From assembly GCA_964535025.1 (NCBI GenBank), contig CAZHRW010000191.1:1-36860 (forward strand): 36,860 nucleotides of DNA, in the 5' to 3' direction. The stretch's first letter is position 1, and the number at the start of each line of letters is the position of its first letter. Shown here one piece after another: positions 10,550 to 18,817 of this stretch. This stretch comes from JAAYZK01 sp964535025 (lineage in GTDB: Bacteria > Planctomycetota > Phycisphaerae > SM23-33 > FEN-1343). The position numbers and the translations under genes were made by a program. The notes beneath the pieces were generated by a model. That model was not told the origin of the DNA and did no database searches. It was given only the letters and a program-made list of their open reading frames with translations.

Positions 10550-11599
10550 TCACGCTCGCAGCGGCATGACCATGCACCAGGTGCGCGTCGCGTGGGCGAG
10601 GTCGATTTCGCTGTCACAGGTGGCCAGGTACAGATACCCCCGGCGGCTGTCGGACACGAACAACTGCGGGCGTTCGAGCTTGGCGGGGGTGGTCGTCGTC
10701 CCGTCGTCCCATCGGACGCGACGGCTGTAGGCCTGGACGGGGTCGCTCAACCGCCAATGCCGCCCGTCCGCCGACTCGACCGCGATCCCGGCTTGCGGCT
10801 GGCCGCCGATGACGCCGGTCATGTCCTTCATGATCGCCCGGTAGATCCGCCCATCATGCCAACAGAACGGATCTTCCACATGGGCATCCGGATGATCGAA
10901 TCGTAATATGGGCCGATCGCCGAGCCGTCGGAACGGCCGGGTGTAGTGATCGGCCCAAGCCGCTCCGATCCTGAAGCGGCCGCGGAACCGGCCGTCGGCA
11001 TCGTGCCGCTGGGAGCAGCTCTTGTACAACATCAACACGCTGCCGTCTTCATGGACCCAAGCCGCCGGATTGGACGTGATCACCGAATCCCAGCCCTCGG
11101 GATTCACCGCGAGAATCGGTTCGGCCGGTCGCGTCCACGGCCCCTGAACCGACGCAGCGGACGCCAGGCCGATCCGCTTGTTGTGCCAGGACTGCTGCCA
11201 GCGTCGATCGACCGGGTCGGCGGGATCCGCGGCCGTCGGCGTCGGGCCGTCGAAGGTCGAGCCGGTGTAGAACAGCAGGTAGGTCTTGCCGCACCTCCTG
11301 ATCGTGGGATTGTGCGCCACGCGCGCATCGAAGGCGTCGACCTCGTCGCGGGCGCCCAGGACGACCTGTTCGAACTCGAACGGCCCTTCCGGCGTATCGC
11401 TTGAGGCGCGGACGATTTCAGAGCGCACCGCCCAGTGTGCGAACGGCGCATCGGCCGGCCAGCGTGAAGCGAACATGTGGTAGCGACCGTCTTCGGCTCG
11501 GATCACCGAGCCGCCCCACACCCAGTAGCCGTCCATCGCAAATCCCCCGCCGACCGGCGCGGGCTGAATCATCGCCGGCAAATCCATCGTGGCTGACAT
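10550..11599 (-). CDS. GH43/GH32-like five-bladed propeller glycosidase
   Basis: A 349-residue protein with the repeated blade motifs of the GH43/GH32/GH62-type beta-propeller fold: GGSVIRAEDGRYHMFASRWP, a VAHNPTI segment, NPAAWVHEDGSVLMLYK and VEDPFCWHDGRIYRAI. The EDP motif around residue 265 is a usual acidic signature of these propellers. No signal peptide is seen, so it appears cytoplasmic. Substrate specificity cannot be assigned. ATG 11599 is chosen because GGGAG lies a few bases upstream and the family-like sequence starts right after. It is divergent from the ABC importer, with an AT-rich operator candidate between them, and converges on ppdK. Confidence 0.8.
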   Translation of the reverse strand: MSATMDLPAMIQPAPVGGGFAMDGYWVWGGSVIRAEDGRYHMFASRWPADAPFAHWAVRSEIVRASSDTPEGPFEFEQVVLGARDEVDAFDARVAHNPTIRRCGKTYLLFYTGSTFDGPTPTAADPADPVDRRWQQSWHNKRIGLASAASVQGPWTRPAEPILAVNPEGWDSVITSNPAAWVHEDGSVLMLYKSCSQRHDADGRFRGRFRIGAAWADHYTRPFRRLGDRPILRFDHPDAHVEDPFCWHDGRIYRAIMKDMTGVIGGQPQAGIAVESADGRHWRLSDPVQAYSRRVRWDDGTTTTPAKLERPQLFVSDSRRGYLYLATCDSEIDLAHATRTWCMVMPLRA

Positions 11600-11654
11600 A
11601 GCATCTCCCTGGCCGCCTGGCGATCCTGCCAGGCCGATTGCACCTTCCGCTGCT

Positions 11655-11686
11655 GGTAATACTAATCTCCATCGTGTAATATTACC
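11655..11686. promoter_or_regulatory. candidate operator: tandem GTAATA boxes between divergent genes
   Basis: GTAATATTAC (11676-11685) is a perfect 10-bp palindrome. GTAATACTAA starts exactly 20 bases earlier at 11656 and matches it at 8 of 10 positions. The outer arms also form an inverted repeat, GGTAATACTA versus TAATATTACC, with one mismatch. This AT-rich block lies between the glycosidase gene (minus) and the ABC importer (plus), where a regulator could control either or both. It does not match the Fur or NikR consensus. Confidence 0.5.
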
Positions 11687-11726
11687 GCAAGAAAGCATTC
11701 CCCCCGGCTGAGAGGATCGCCGAACC

Positions 11727-12860
11727 ATGAAACGAGGTCGAGTTTGGGCCGCCGCGGCGGCGGCCGCCGCGCTGGCGGTCATCGTGATGGCGGTGATAGT
11801 CTCTTCGCGCATCCGGCCGGCCGCCCGGCACGGGTCTGGGCGCACGGTGACGGACCTGGCGGGTCGGGAGGTCCGCGTGCCCGACCGGGTCGAGCGTCTC
11901 ATCGCCCTCGGGCCGGGCGCCCTGAGACTCGTGGCCTACCTGGAGGCGACGGACCGGATCGTCGGGATCGAGGAGTTCGAGCGCCGGATGGACCGCGACC
12001 TGTACGTGCGGCCCTACGCGCGGGCGCTCGATGCGGACGTTCTCGCCCTGCCGGTCGTGGGCACCGGCGGTCCCGGCGCCATGCCCGATTTGGAAAAGGT
12101 TTTGATGTGCCGCCCGGACCTGATCGTCGCCGTCGCGTTCGATCCGGGCCAGTTGGACACGATCCAGGCACGGACCGGCGTGCCGACGGTCTATCTCTCC
12201 TACGGCGCGTTGGGCACGTGGCGCGACGAGGCCCGGCGGTCGCTGGAACTGCTCGGAGAGCTGCTCGGCACCCGCGAACGCGCCGCCGCCGTCAACGCGA
12301 GCCTCGACGCGCTGCAGGCGGATCTCCGGCGGCGCACCGCCGACGTCGATGACGCCGACCGCCCGTCGGTCTATATCGGCGGCGTCTCCTACAAGGGCGC
12401 CCAGGGCCTGACCAGTACGGAGGCCGGCTACCAACCCGCCGCGCTGGCCGGCGCGCGCAATCTCGCCGACGCGTTGGGCCGCGACGGCCACCTCATCGTC
12501 GACGCCGAGCAGATCCTCCTGTGGAACCCCGAGTTCATCTTCGTCGACGCCGCCAGCCGTGCCGTGCTGGAGCAGGACTTCCAAGGCAACAGGGGCCTCT
12601 ATCGCCTCCTGAACGCCGCCGCGTCCGGCCGCGTGTTCTCCCTGCTGGCCTACAATTACTACAACACCAACATCGAACTGGCCTTGCTCAACGCGTACTT
12701 CATCGGCAAAACGGTCTACCCCGACCGATTCGCCGACGTCAGCCTGGACGCCAAGGCGGCGGAGATCATGGACGGGTTTCTCGGCATTCGCCCCGACGAA
12801 GAGATCCCCGCGTTCCAGGCCCTGCGTTTCCCGGCGACCGGACCGGTCGAATGGAGATGA
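11727..12860 (+). CDS. FecB/BtuF-type substrate-binding protein of a metal(lophore) ABC importer
   Basis: A 377-residue periplasmic binding protein (Peripla_BP_2/TroA-like fold). The N-terminus has MKRGRVW and then an Ala-rich hydrophobic signal or anchor (residues 7-27); no lipobox cysteine is visible. The mature part opens TVTDLAGREVRVPDRVERLI, the classic start of iron/cobalamin-complex binding proteins, and has CRPDLIVAVAF and the second-lobe helix pattern (LLGTRERAAAVN). It would deliver a chelated metal, siderophore, heme or corrinoid to the permease. It is the first gene of a tight operon: one base separates its stop from the permease start. Substrate identity is not readable from sequence. 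Confidence 0.88.
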   Translation: MKRGRVWAAAAAAAALAVIVMAVIVSSRIRPAARHGSGRTVTDLAGREVRVPDRVERLIALGPGALRLVAYLEATDRIVGIEEFERRMDRDLYVRPYARALDADVLALPVVGTGGPGAMPDLEKVLMCRPDLIVAVAFDPGQLDTIQARTGVPTVYLSYGALGTWRDEARRSLELLGELLGTRERAAAVNASLDALQADLRRRTADVDDADRPSVYIGGVSYKGAQGLTSTEAGYQPAALAGARNLADALGRDGHLIVDAEQILLWNPEFIFVDAASRAVLEQDFQGNRGLYRLLNAAASGRVFSLLAYNYYNTNIELALLNAYFIGKTVYPDRFADVSLDAKAAEIMDGFLGIRPDEEIPAFQALRFPATGPVEWR

Positions 12861-12861
12861 C

Positions 12862-13929
12862 ATGCACGGGCCCAGTCTGACCGAGCAATACGCCCGCCAC
12901 GTGAAGCGCAAGGTGCTGGTCGGCGGCGCGTTGGTGGTCCTGATCGCCGGGGCGGCCGTGCTGTCGTTGTGCACGGGGGCCTACCCGATCGGCCTGGCCG
13001 ACGTCGCCGCCGCCGCGGCCGGGCGGGCGGACGCCGCGACCGCGCACGTGGTCTGGAACATCCGTGTGCCGCAGGCCCTGGCGGCCCTGCTGGCCGGCGG
13101 GTGTCTCGGCCTGGCCGGGGCGGCGATGCAGAACGTGCTGCGGAACCCGCTGGCCTCCCCGTTCACGCTCGGCGTCTCCCAGGGGGCCGTCTTCGGCGCG
13201 GTGTTCGCCATCACCGTCCTCGGCACCGACACCGCCGCGGCCGCCGATGCCGGACCCGTCGCGGCCTGGCACACGCACGTGATCGTCCTCTGCGCGCTCG
13301 GGGGGTCGCTGCTGACGGTCCTGGCGCTGGTCGCCCTGTCGGCGCTGCGCGACCTGTCGCCGGCGGCGCTCATCCTCGCCGGTGTGGCCATCAGCGCGTT
13401 TTTCGGCTCGGCGACGATGCTGCTGCAGTACTTCGCCTCGGACATCGAGATCGCCTCGGCGGTGTTCTGGACGTTCGGCGACCTGCGGAAGGCCCGGTGG
13501 CCCCAGCTTGCGATGATCGCCGGCGCGATCGTGCCGGCGGGGCTCTATTTCCTCTGGAACGGGTGGCGATTCAACGCCATGGTCTGGGGCGACGACACCG
13601 CCGCCGGCCTGGGCGTGCCGGTCGGCGCCATCCGTCTGATCTCGCTTCTGCTGGCGGCGCTGGTCGCCGCGGTCACCACCGCCTTCATGGGCATCATCGG
13701 GTTCGTCGGACTGGTGGCCCCGCACATCGTCAAGATGGTCATCGGCTCCGACCACCGGTTCCTCTTCCCCTACGCCGCCCTGGCCGCGGGGCTGCTGCTG
13801 CTGGTGGCGGATGTCCTCGCGCGCACGGTCATAGCGCCGGTCCTCCTGCCGGTCGGCATCGTGACCTCGTTCACCGGGGCGCCGCTGTTTCTGTACCTGC
13901 TGGTCAAACATCGAGACATACACTCATGA
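12862..13929 (+). CDS. FecCD/BtuC-type ABC importer permease
   Basis: A 355-residue inner-membrane permease of the FecCD family with about ten hydrophobic segments. Family motifs are IRVPQALAALLAGGCLGLAG, the QNVLRNPLASPFTLGVSQGA segment, and TTAFMGIIGFVGLVAPHIVK near the C-terminus, followed by the usual ending in IVTSFTGAPLFLYLL. It forms the translocation channel with the ATPase encoded next. Its start is one base after the stop of the binding-protein gene, and its stop overlaps the ATPase start in an ATGA junction, indicating translational coupling. Confidence 0.94.
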   Translation: MHGPSLTEQYARHVKRKVLVGGALVVLIAGAAVLSLCTGAYPIGLADVAAAAAGRADAATAHVVWNIRVPQALAALLAGGCLGLAGAAMQNVLRNPLASPFTLGVSQGAVFGAVFAITVLGTDTAAAADAGPVAAWHTHVIVLCALGGSLLTVLALVALSALRDLSPAALILAGVAISAFFGSATMLLQYFASDIEIASAVFWTFGDLRKARWPQLAMIAGAIVPAGLYFLWNGWRFNAMVWGDDTAAGLGVPVGAIRLISLLLAALVAAVTTAFMGIIGFVGLVAPHIVKMVIGSDHRFLFPYAALAAGLLLLVADVLARTVIAPVLLPVGIVTSFTGAPLFLYLLVKHRDIHS

Positions 13930-14777
13930 CGCTGCGGATCGACGACCTTTATTTCGCCTACAAGGACACCGACGTCCTGCGGGGGCTGACCTTCGAGGTC
14001 CCCCGCGGCTGCCTGGCCGCGATCCTGGGCGCCAACGGGTCGGGCAAGACCACGCTGCTGCGGACGATCAACCGGCTGCTCAAGCCCCATCGCGGCACGG
14101 TCCTGATCGACGGGGCGGCGGTGGGGACCCTGAGCGGACGGCGGATCGCACGGACCTTCGGCTACATGCCCCAACGCCAGGAACCGGCCCACTGCACCGT
14201 CTTCGAGGCGGTCCTCATGGGCAGGAAAGCCGCCACCGGCGGCCGCGCCGCGCCGGAGGACCTCGCCAGGGTCGAGGAGATCCTCCACCTGGTCCACCTG
14301 GAGGACCTCGCCATGCGATCGGCCGTGCGACTGAGCGGGGGCGAACTGCAGAAGGTCATCCTCGCCCGCGCCCTGGCGCAGGACCCGAAGGTCCTGCTGC
14401 TCGATGAGCCGATCAACCACCTCGACCCGGTCAACCAAGTCGAGGTCATGAGCCTCCTTCACGCCGTCACCCGCGACCTGGGCATCACCTCGCTGGTCGT
14501 CACGCACAATCTCAACAACGCCCTGCAATTCGCCGACCGGTTCATCCTGCTCACCCGCGGCACGGTCCTGGCCGCGGGCGGACGGGAGATCGTCACGCCC
14601 GAGGTCGTCCGCGAGGTGTTTGGGATCGACGTGATCATCGAGCAGGTCGCCGGCGTTCCGGTCGTCGTCCCCAAGTTGCACGGCCTGCGGCCGCACAGCC
14701 ACTTCGACGCGGCCGGCCATGCGCACGAACACACCCACGAGGTCGACGAACACGTCTACGACCACAAGCACACGTAA
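13926..14777 (+). CDS. FecE/BtuD-type ABC importer ATPase with His-rich tail
   Basis: A 283-residue nucleotide-binding subunit. Walker A is GANGSGKTT at residues 35-43, the signature LSGGE at 136-140 and Walker B with VLLLDEP at 156-162; the H-loop histidine is in VVTHNL. It powers import through the adjacent permease. The last 33 or so residues form an unusual histidine-rich tail (HSHFDAAGHAHEHTHEVDEH and on) that is absent from standard FecE/BtuD proteins. His/Asp/Glu-rich tails of this sort usually bind divalent metals, which suggests a cytosolic metal buffer or sensor attached to the ATPase. The start overlaps the permease stop. Confidence 0.94.
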   Translation: MTLRIDDLYFAYKDTDVLRGLTFEVPRGCLAAILGANGSGKTTLLRTINRLLKPHRGTVLIDGAAVGTLSGRRIARTFGYMPQRQEPAHCTVFEAVLMGRKAATGGRAAPEDLARVEEILHLVHLEDLAMRSAVRLSGGELQKVILARALAQDPKVLLLDEPINHLDPVNQVEVMSLLHAVTRDLGITSLVVTHNLNNALQFADRFILLTRGTVLAAGGREIVTPEVVREVFGIDVIIEQVAGVPVVVPKLHGLRPHSHFDAAGHAHEHTHEVDEHVYDHKHT

Positions 14778-14852
14778 CTGCCGGACGAGACCCGACACCG
14801 GATCGGCCGATGCCACGCGGGACAATCGCCCACGACGCCGCACGCCACCCTG

Positions 14853-14931
14853 ATCCGCACCACCCGCATGATCCCCTCGGCCCGGCCGCCGCGGACTCAC
14901 GCGGCCGGGCGATCATCCGGGTGGTGCGGAT
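14853..14931. repeat. long imperfect inverted repeat downstream of ABC operon
   Basis: The left arm 14853-14889 and right arm 14901-14931 pair over 21 bases with one mismatch (starting ATCCGCACCACCCG) and then over a further nine bases (CCCGGCCGC), separated by a six-base bulge on one side. The loop is only 11 bases. The hairpin starts 75 bases after the ABC operon. It may be the operon terminator, a 3' stabiliser, or a miniature element. Confidence 0.8.
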
Positions 14932-15178
14932 GCCGGGCGTGCCCCAGCCATCTCCCTCCGTCGCACGCCGGGTGGCCGTCGTGGGCAACCGGCCGGACCG
15001 GGCTCCCGCGGGACACCCCCCGGGGCGGACCGGACCGATCGCAAAGGTAAAACCCCCTTCCGCCGTCGCCAGAAGGGCACTCCGCGTCGATCAGGCCTTC
15101 GAGCACGTACCGCTCGGCACGGATCGCGTGCCACTCATCCACCAGGGCCAGTCCGATTGCTCGCAGCAGGCGTCTCAT
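14897..15178 (-). CDS. possible small hypothetical protein
   Basis: A 93-codon frame begins MRRLLRAIGLALVDEWHAIR with GGAG about nine bases upstream of the ATG. The first 50 residues look plausible as an amphipathic helical protein (AERYVLEGLIDAECP follows). The last 30 residues (HPHHPDDRPAA at the end) run into the inverted repeat and look non-coding. It resembles no family I recognise. It may be a real short gene whose end has been replaced, or chance. Confidence 0.3.
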   Translation of the reverse strand: MRRLLRAIGLALVDEWHAIRAERYVLEGLIDAECPSGDGGRGFYLCDRSGPPRGVSRGSPVRPVAHDGHPACDGGRWLGHARHPHHPDDRPAA

Positions 15179-15286
15179 GCTTTCTCACTCCACCAGGTCG
15201 CCCGAATCGTAGCCGCGGGCCGTGAAGGCCGAACAAAGTGAGTGTGAGCAATGAACTAATAAAACGCCGGCTGCAAGCGCCGTCGG

Positions 15287-16336
15287 TCATTCGTTCCGGG
15301 CCGCGGCGATCATCTCGTCGACGGTCGTCCGGGCGGCGGCGGTGACGGTGTCGGCGCCGCCGTAGAAGATGATCAGGCCGCCGGCGTCGTCGGCTAGGAC
15401 GCCGTTGGAGAAGATGCACTCGCTGAAGATGCCCTGGCGTTCGTAAGGTTCGACCGGTTCGAGGATCGGCCGCCGCGAGCGGGTCAGCAGGCGGTCGGGG
15501 TGGTCCAGGTCGGTGAGCATGGCCCCCAGGGCGTAGCGGCCGTTGGCGTCGGCGGCGTGGTAGATCTCCAGCCAGCCGGCGTCGGTGCGGATGGGCGTGC
15601 CGCCGGCGCCGACGCGTTCGGACTCCCAGGTGCCGGCGACGGGCCGGTGGAGGACGGCATGGTCGCCCCAGTGGAGCAGGTCGGGCGAGAAGGCGGTCCA
15701 GATGCACGCGTCGTTGAACTCGGTCCGGAAGGGCCGGTGGCGGCAGACGTAGCGGCCGCGGACCTTCTCCGGCAGCAGGCAGACGTCCTTGTTGAAGGTC
15801 GTGGCGACGATGCCGAGCTTGTCGAACGCGGCGAAATCGTCGGTCACCGCCAGCATGACGTTCACCCCCAGCGGCCCGACGGCGGTGTAGGTGATCCAGT
15901 ACCGCCCGTCGATCGCCGCGATGCGGGCGTCCTCGCAGCCGTACGCCTCCCATGGCGTGGTCGGGCGGATCGCCGGGGCGTCGTCGATCCGCCAGTGGAC
16001 CAGGTCGTCGCTGCGGGCGACCCGCAGGTGCGACAGGCTGGTCAGGAGCGTCTTGCCGCGGTAGCTGAAGGCCCGCCCGTCCTGTGTCGTCAGGTCCGGG
16101 TCGTCCAGCCGCAGGCGCCGAATGACGGTTTCGCCGGTGTCGTGATCGTACACGAGCGTGGAGATATGGTTCGCCGTCGGGATGGGCCGTTCGCCCACGC
16201 GGACCAGCAGCAGCGCCTCGCCGTCGACACGGACGGCGCCGGGGTTGATCGTGCAGAACACCTCCACGTCCGGCCGCGTCGGGGCGATGTCCCCCGGCCG
16301 GATCAGCGGGTTGGCCTCGAATCGTTCCACGCCCAT
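15287..16336 (-). CDS. GH130-type beta-mannoside phosphorylase
   Basis: A 349-residue cytoplasmic protein of glycoside hydrolase family 130, five-bladed beta-propellers that phosphorolyse beta-1,4-mannosidic links and release mannose 1-phosphate. Recognisable blocks are RFEANPLIRPGDI at the start, FCTINPGAVRVDGEALLLVR, YGCEDARIAAIDGRYWITYT (the ED pair lies in the catalytic blade), TFNKDVCLLPEK and RVGAGGTPIRTDAGWLEIYH. The ATG at 16336 follows GGAGG at five bases spacing. Whether it is a mannosylglucose or a manno-oligosaccharide phosphorylase cannot be decided. Together with the GH2 beta-mannosidase at 30065-32596 it suggests manno-oligosaccharide use. Confidence 0.88.
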   Translation of the reverse strand: MGVERFEANPLIRPGDIAPTRPDVEVFCTINPGAVRVDGEALLLVRVGERPIPTANHISTLVYDHDTGETVIRRLRLDDPDLTTQDGRAFSYRGKTLLTSLSHLRVARSDDLVHWRIDDAPAIRPTTPWEAYGCEDARIAAIDGRYWITYTAVGPLGVNVMLAVTDDFAAFDKLGIVATTFNKDVCLLPEKVRGRYVCRHRPFRTEFNDACIWTAFSPDLLHWGDHAVLHRPVAGTWESERVGAGGTPIRTDAGWLEIYHAADANGRYALGAMLTDLDHPDRLLTRSRRPILEPVEPYERQGIFSECIFSNGVLADDAGGLIIFYGGADTVTAAARTTVDEMIAAARNE

Positions 16337-16389
16337 GGTGACCTCCGTCTGTTCAAAGGATACGTCGGACCGGCGGCGCGGGGCCTCGG

Positions 16390-17169
16390 CTACAGGTCCA
16401 CCTCCACCCGTTGGCCGTCGAAGGCGATTTCGACGTTGGCGGGCAGTTGAGCCGAGGTGCCCTCGTGGGAGATCTCGTGAGCGATGTGGGTCAGCAGGGC
16501 CCGCCGGGGGGCGATTCGCTCGATGGCGTCGAGCGCCTCGGCGAGGCTGAAATGGGCCGGGTGCGGCCGGTAGCGCAGGGCGTTGATCACCAGCAGGTCC
16601 AGGTCGTCCAGCAGCGGCCACGAGCGGTCCGGAATGGCCGAGACGTCGGTGCAGTAGGCGAACCGGCCGATCCGGTAGCCGAAGATCTCCATCCGCCCGT
16701 GAAGCAGCGCGATGGGACGGACCGTCACGCCGGCGACCTCCGTCGGCCCGTCGATCGCGTGCAGCCGTACGCTGGGCCGGTCCGGGTTGGTGTAGGGGCG
16801 CTCGGCGTAGCCGAACACGCGGCGGATCGTGGCGATCGTGGCGGCGTTGGCGTAGCAGTCGATGCTGGCGCCGCTGAGGTTGTTGAACCGCCGCAGGTCG
16901 TCGGCGCCCATGATGTGGTCGGCGTGGCCGTGCGTCAGCAGGACCGCATCGACCCGCGGCAGGCCCGTCGCCAGCACCGCCAGGCGGAACTCCGGCGGCA
17001 GGTCGATGACGATCACCCGCCCGTCGGGCAGCGTCACCGCGGCGCTGGGGCGATTCCGCCGGTCCCGCGGGTCACTCGAGCGGCACACGTCGCAGTCGCA
17101 GCCGATCATCGGGATCCCGTGACTGGTGCCCGTGCCGAGGAAGGTAATGGTCAGCCGCTCACGCCCCAT
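16390..17169 (-). CDS. PhnP-like MBL-fold metal-dependent hydrolase
   Basis: A 259-residue metallo-beta-lactamase-fold protein. It begins LTITFLGTGTSHGIPMIGCD, followed by CDVCRSSDPRDRRNRPSAAV, the usual opening of the PhnP/RNase Z-like phosphodiesterase group with its structural Cys cluster. The metal motif is HGHADH at residues 80-85, with later ligands in the TDVSAIP and THIAHE regions. It should hydrolyse a phosphodiester, perhaps a cyclic phosphate; the substrate is unknown and there are no phn genes nearby. GGGAGG precedes ATG 17169. The start lies 11 bases inside the end of the CobA-HemD gene, so the two are translationally coupled. Confidence 0.88.
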   Translation of the reverse strand: MGRERLTITFLGTGTSHGIPMIGCDCDVCRSSDPRDRRNRPSAAVTLPDGRVIVIDLPPEFRLAVLATGLPRVDAVLLTHGHADHIMGADDLRRFNNLSGASIDCYANAATIATIRRVFGYAERPYTNPDRPSVRLHAIDGPTEVAGVTVRPIALLHGRMEIFGYRIGRFAYCTDVSAIPDRSWPLLDDLDLLVINALRYRPHPAHFSLAEALDAIERIAPRRALLTHIAHEISHEGTSAQLPANVEIAFDGQRVEVDL

Positions 17170-18700
17170 CGGCACCTCCCGCCGCGACCATCGCCCGCAC
17201 CAGGCCATCGAGCGTGTGCGGCTCGGCTTCGACGGCCGGCCGCAGCCCCGCCTCGACCAGCGCCGCCGACGTGACCGGCCCGATGCTGGCCAGCCGAACG
17301 CCTCTTCCGCGCCCAACCAACCAATCGCGGTCGATCAGCGCCAAAAGGTGTTCCACGGTCGAACGGCTCGTGAAGGTGATCCAATCGACCCGCCCGTCCC
17401 GCAGCGCCTCGGCCGCGACGGCGTCCAGGGCCGGCGGGCGGACGGTGCGATAGACCGCCACGTCGTCCACGGTCGCCCCGGCCTGCCGCAGGGCGTCGGG
17501 CAGCGTCGCCGTCGCCCGGTCGGCCCGCGCCAGCAGGATTCGCCGACCCCGCACGTCGCCGTCGGCGATCATCGCCGACGCCAGCGCCTCGCTGGTGTGG
17601 GGCGAGGCGACACGATCGGCACGTACGCCCCGCCCGGCCAGGGCGGCGGCCGTCCCGGTGCCGATGGCCGCGATCCGCACCGGCGCCAGGGCGCGGGCGT
17701 CACGGCCCCGCGCCGCCAGGCGTGCGAAGACCGCCTCGACGCCGTTGGCGCTGGTGAAGGCCAGCCAGGCGTAGCGCCCGATCGCGTCGAGGGCCGCATC
17801 GAGCGAGCTGAAATCCTCGATCGGCTCGATGGCGATCGTCGGCGCTTCGAGGACCGCCGCACCGAGCTCCCGCAGCGGCGCCGCCAGGGCCGACGCCTGC
17901 GGTGCGGCCCGGGTCACCAGCACGGTCCGCCCGCCCAGCGGCAGGCGCTGCCGCCATGTCCGCTCGGGCGCCAGGGCGACGACCTCGCCGATGATCAGCA
18001 CCGCCGGCGGCCCCACCCCGGCCCGCTCGGCCTGCCGGGCGATCGTCTGGAGCGTCGCCCGCACGACCCGCTCGCCCGGCAGGCCGGCACGCTCGACGAT
18101 CGCCGCCGGCGTGCCGCCGGGCTTGCCCGCGGCCGTGAGACGCTCGACGACGCCCGGCAGCGCGCCGACGCCCATGTAGACCACGACCGTATCCATCCCC
18201 GCCAGCGCGGCATCGTCGACGCGACTAGATTCCCGCCCCGGCGTCTGGCGCCCCGTCACCAGGGCCACCGACGCCGCACAGCGGCGGTCGGTCAGGGGGA
18301 TTTCCGCCTGCGCCGCGGCGGCGACGGCCGCCGTGATGCCCGGGACGATGCGATAGCGAACCCCCGCCTCCCGCAAGGCGGCGATCTCCTCGCCCCCGCG
18401 GCCGAACACGAAGGGGTCCCCGCCCTTGACACGGACCACCAGCTTGCCCCGGCGGGCCAGGGCGATCAGTGTGGCGTTGATCCACCCCTGGTCGGCCCGG
18501 CGGCCGCTGGGGTCTTTACCTGCGTCGATGCACTCGGCCCCCGGCGGCGCCCACCGAAGCACCTCGCGGGGCGCCAGGCGGTCCACCAGGAGTGCGTCGG
18601 CCCGCCGAATCCAGTGAAGCCCTTCCAGCGTAAGCAGTTGCGCGTCGCCGGGTCCGGCGCCGATCAACACCACCTCTCCGCCCTGGGTCGCCTCGTGCAT
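17159..18700 (-). CDS. cobA-hemD: uroporphyrinogen-III C-methyltransferase / uroporphyrinogen-III synthase fusion
   Basis: A 513-residue bifunctional tetrapyrrole enzyme. Residues 1 to about 245 are a SAM-dependent methyltransferase: VVLIGAGPGDAQLLTLEG (SAM-binding start), VRVKGGDPFVFGRGGEE (family signature), IVPGITAAVAAAA and YMGVGALP. Residues about 260-510 are a HemD domain (GRTVLVTRAAPQASALAAPL, WLAFTSANGVEAVF, WITFTSRSTVEHLL). It would cyclise hydroxymethylbilane to uroporphyrinogen III and methylate it to precorrin-2, the branch point for siroheme and cobalamin. Such fusions are common in Gram-positives and Planctomycetota. No clear Shine-Dalgarno is seen before ATG 18700. It overlaps the downstream MBL gene. 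Confidence 0.95.
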   Translation of the reverse strand: MHEATQGGEVVLIGAGPGDAQLLTLEGLHWIRRADALLVDRLAPREVLRWAPPGAECIDAGKDPSGRRADQGWINATLIALARRGKLVVRVKGGDPFVFGRGGEEIAALREAGVRYRIVPGITAAVAAAAQAEIPLTDRRCAASVALVTGRQTPGRESSRVDDAALAGMDTVVVYMGVGALPGVVERLTAAGKPGGTPAAIVERAGLPGERVVRATLQTIARQAERAGVGPPAVLIIGEVVALAPERTWRQRLPLGGRTVLVTRAAPQASALAAPLRELGAAVLEAPTIAIEPIEDFSSLDAALDAIGRYAWLAFTSANGVEAVFARLAARGRDARALAPVRIAAIGTGTAAALAGRGVRADRVASPHTSEALASAMIADGDVRGRRILLARADRATATLPDALRQAGATVDDVAVYRTVRPPALDAVAAEALRDGRVDWITFTSRSTVEHLLALIDRDWLVGRGRGVRLASIGPVTSAALVEAGLRPAVEAEPHTLDGLVRAMVAAGGADGA

Positions 18701-18817
18701 CGGGGCATTCTACCGCTCTAACCCCAGCGACGGCAAAATGTTTGCCCGCAGATTAAGTAAGCGCCGCCGCCGACCGATCTTCCGTGTAGTGACCGATCCC
18801 AACCGGAGAGCACGACG

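Larger units (their letters stand above)
14778..15286. other. 509-bp region with a large inverted repeat and one weak ORF
   Basis: No confidently coding sequence lies here. The region contains the 14853-14931 inverted repeat and a possible small minus-strand gene (14897-15178). The last 40 bases contain a weak GC-rich dyad followed, on the minus strand, by GTTTTATTAG, which may terminate the GH130 transcript. Confidence 0.6.

Noticed and set aside
11655..11686. Fur box
   Set aside because: The sequence does not match the GATAAT-based 19-bp Fur consensus, although the adjacent importer is of iron-complex type.
15135..15289. Short frame after the GH130 stop (begins MTDGACSRRF)
   Set aside because: No ribosome-binding site and no coding-like composition beyond its first residues.
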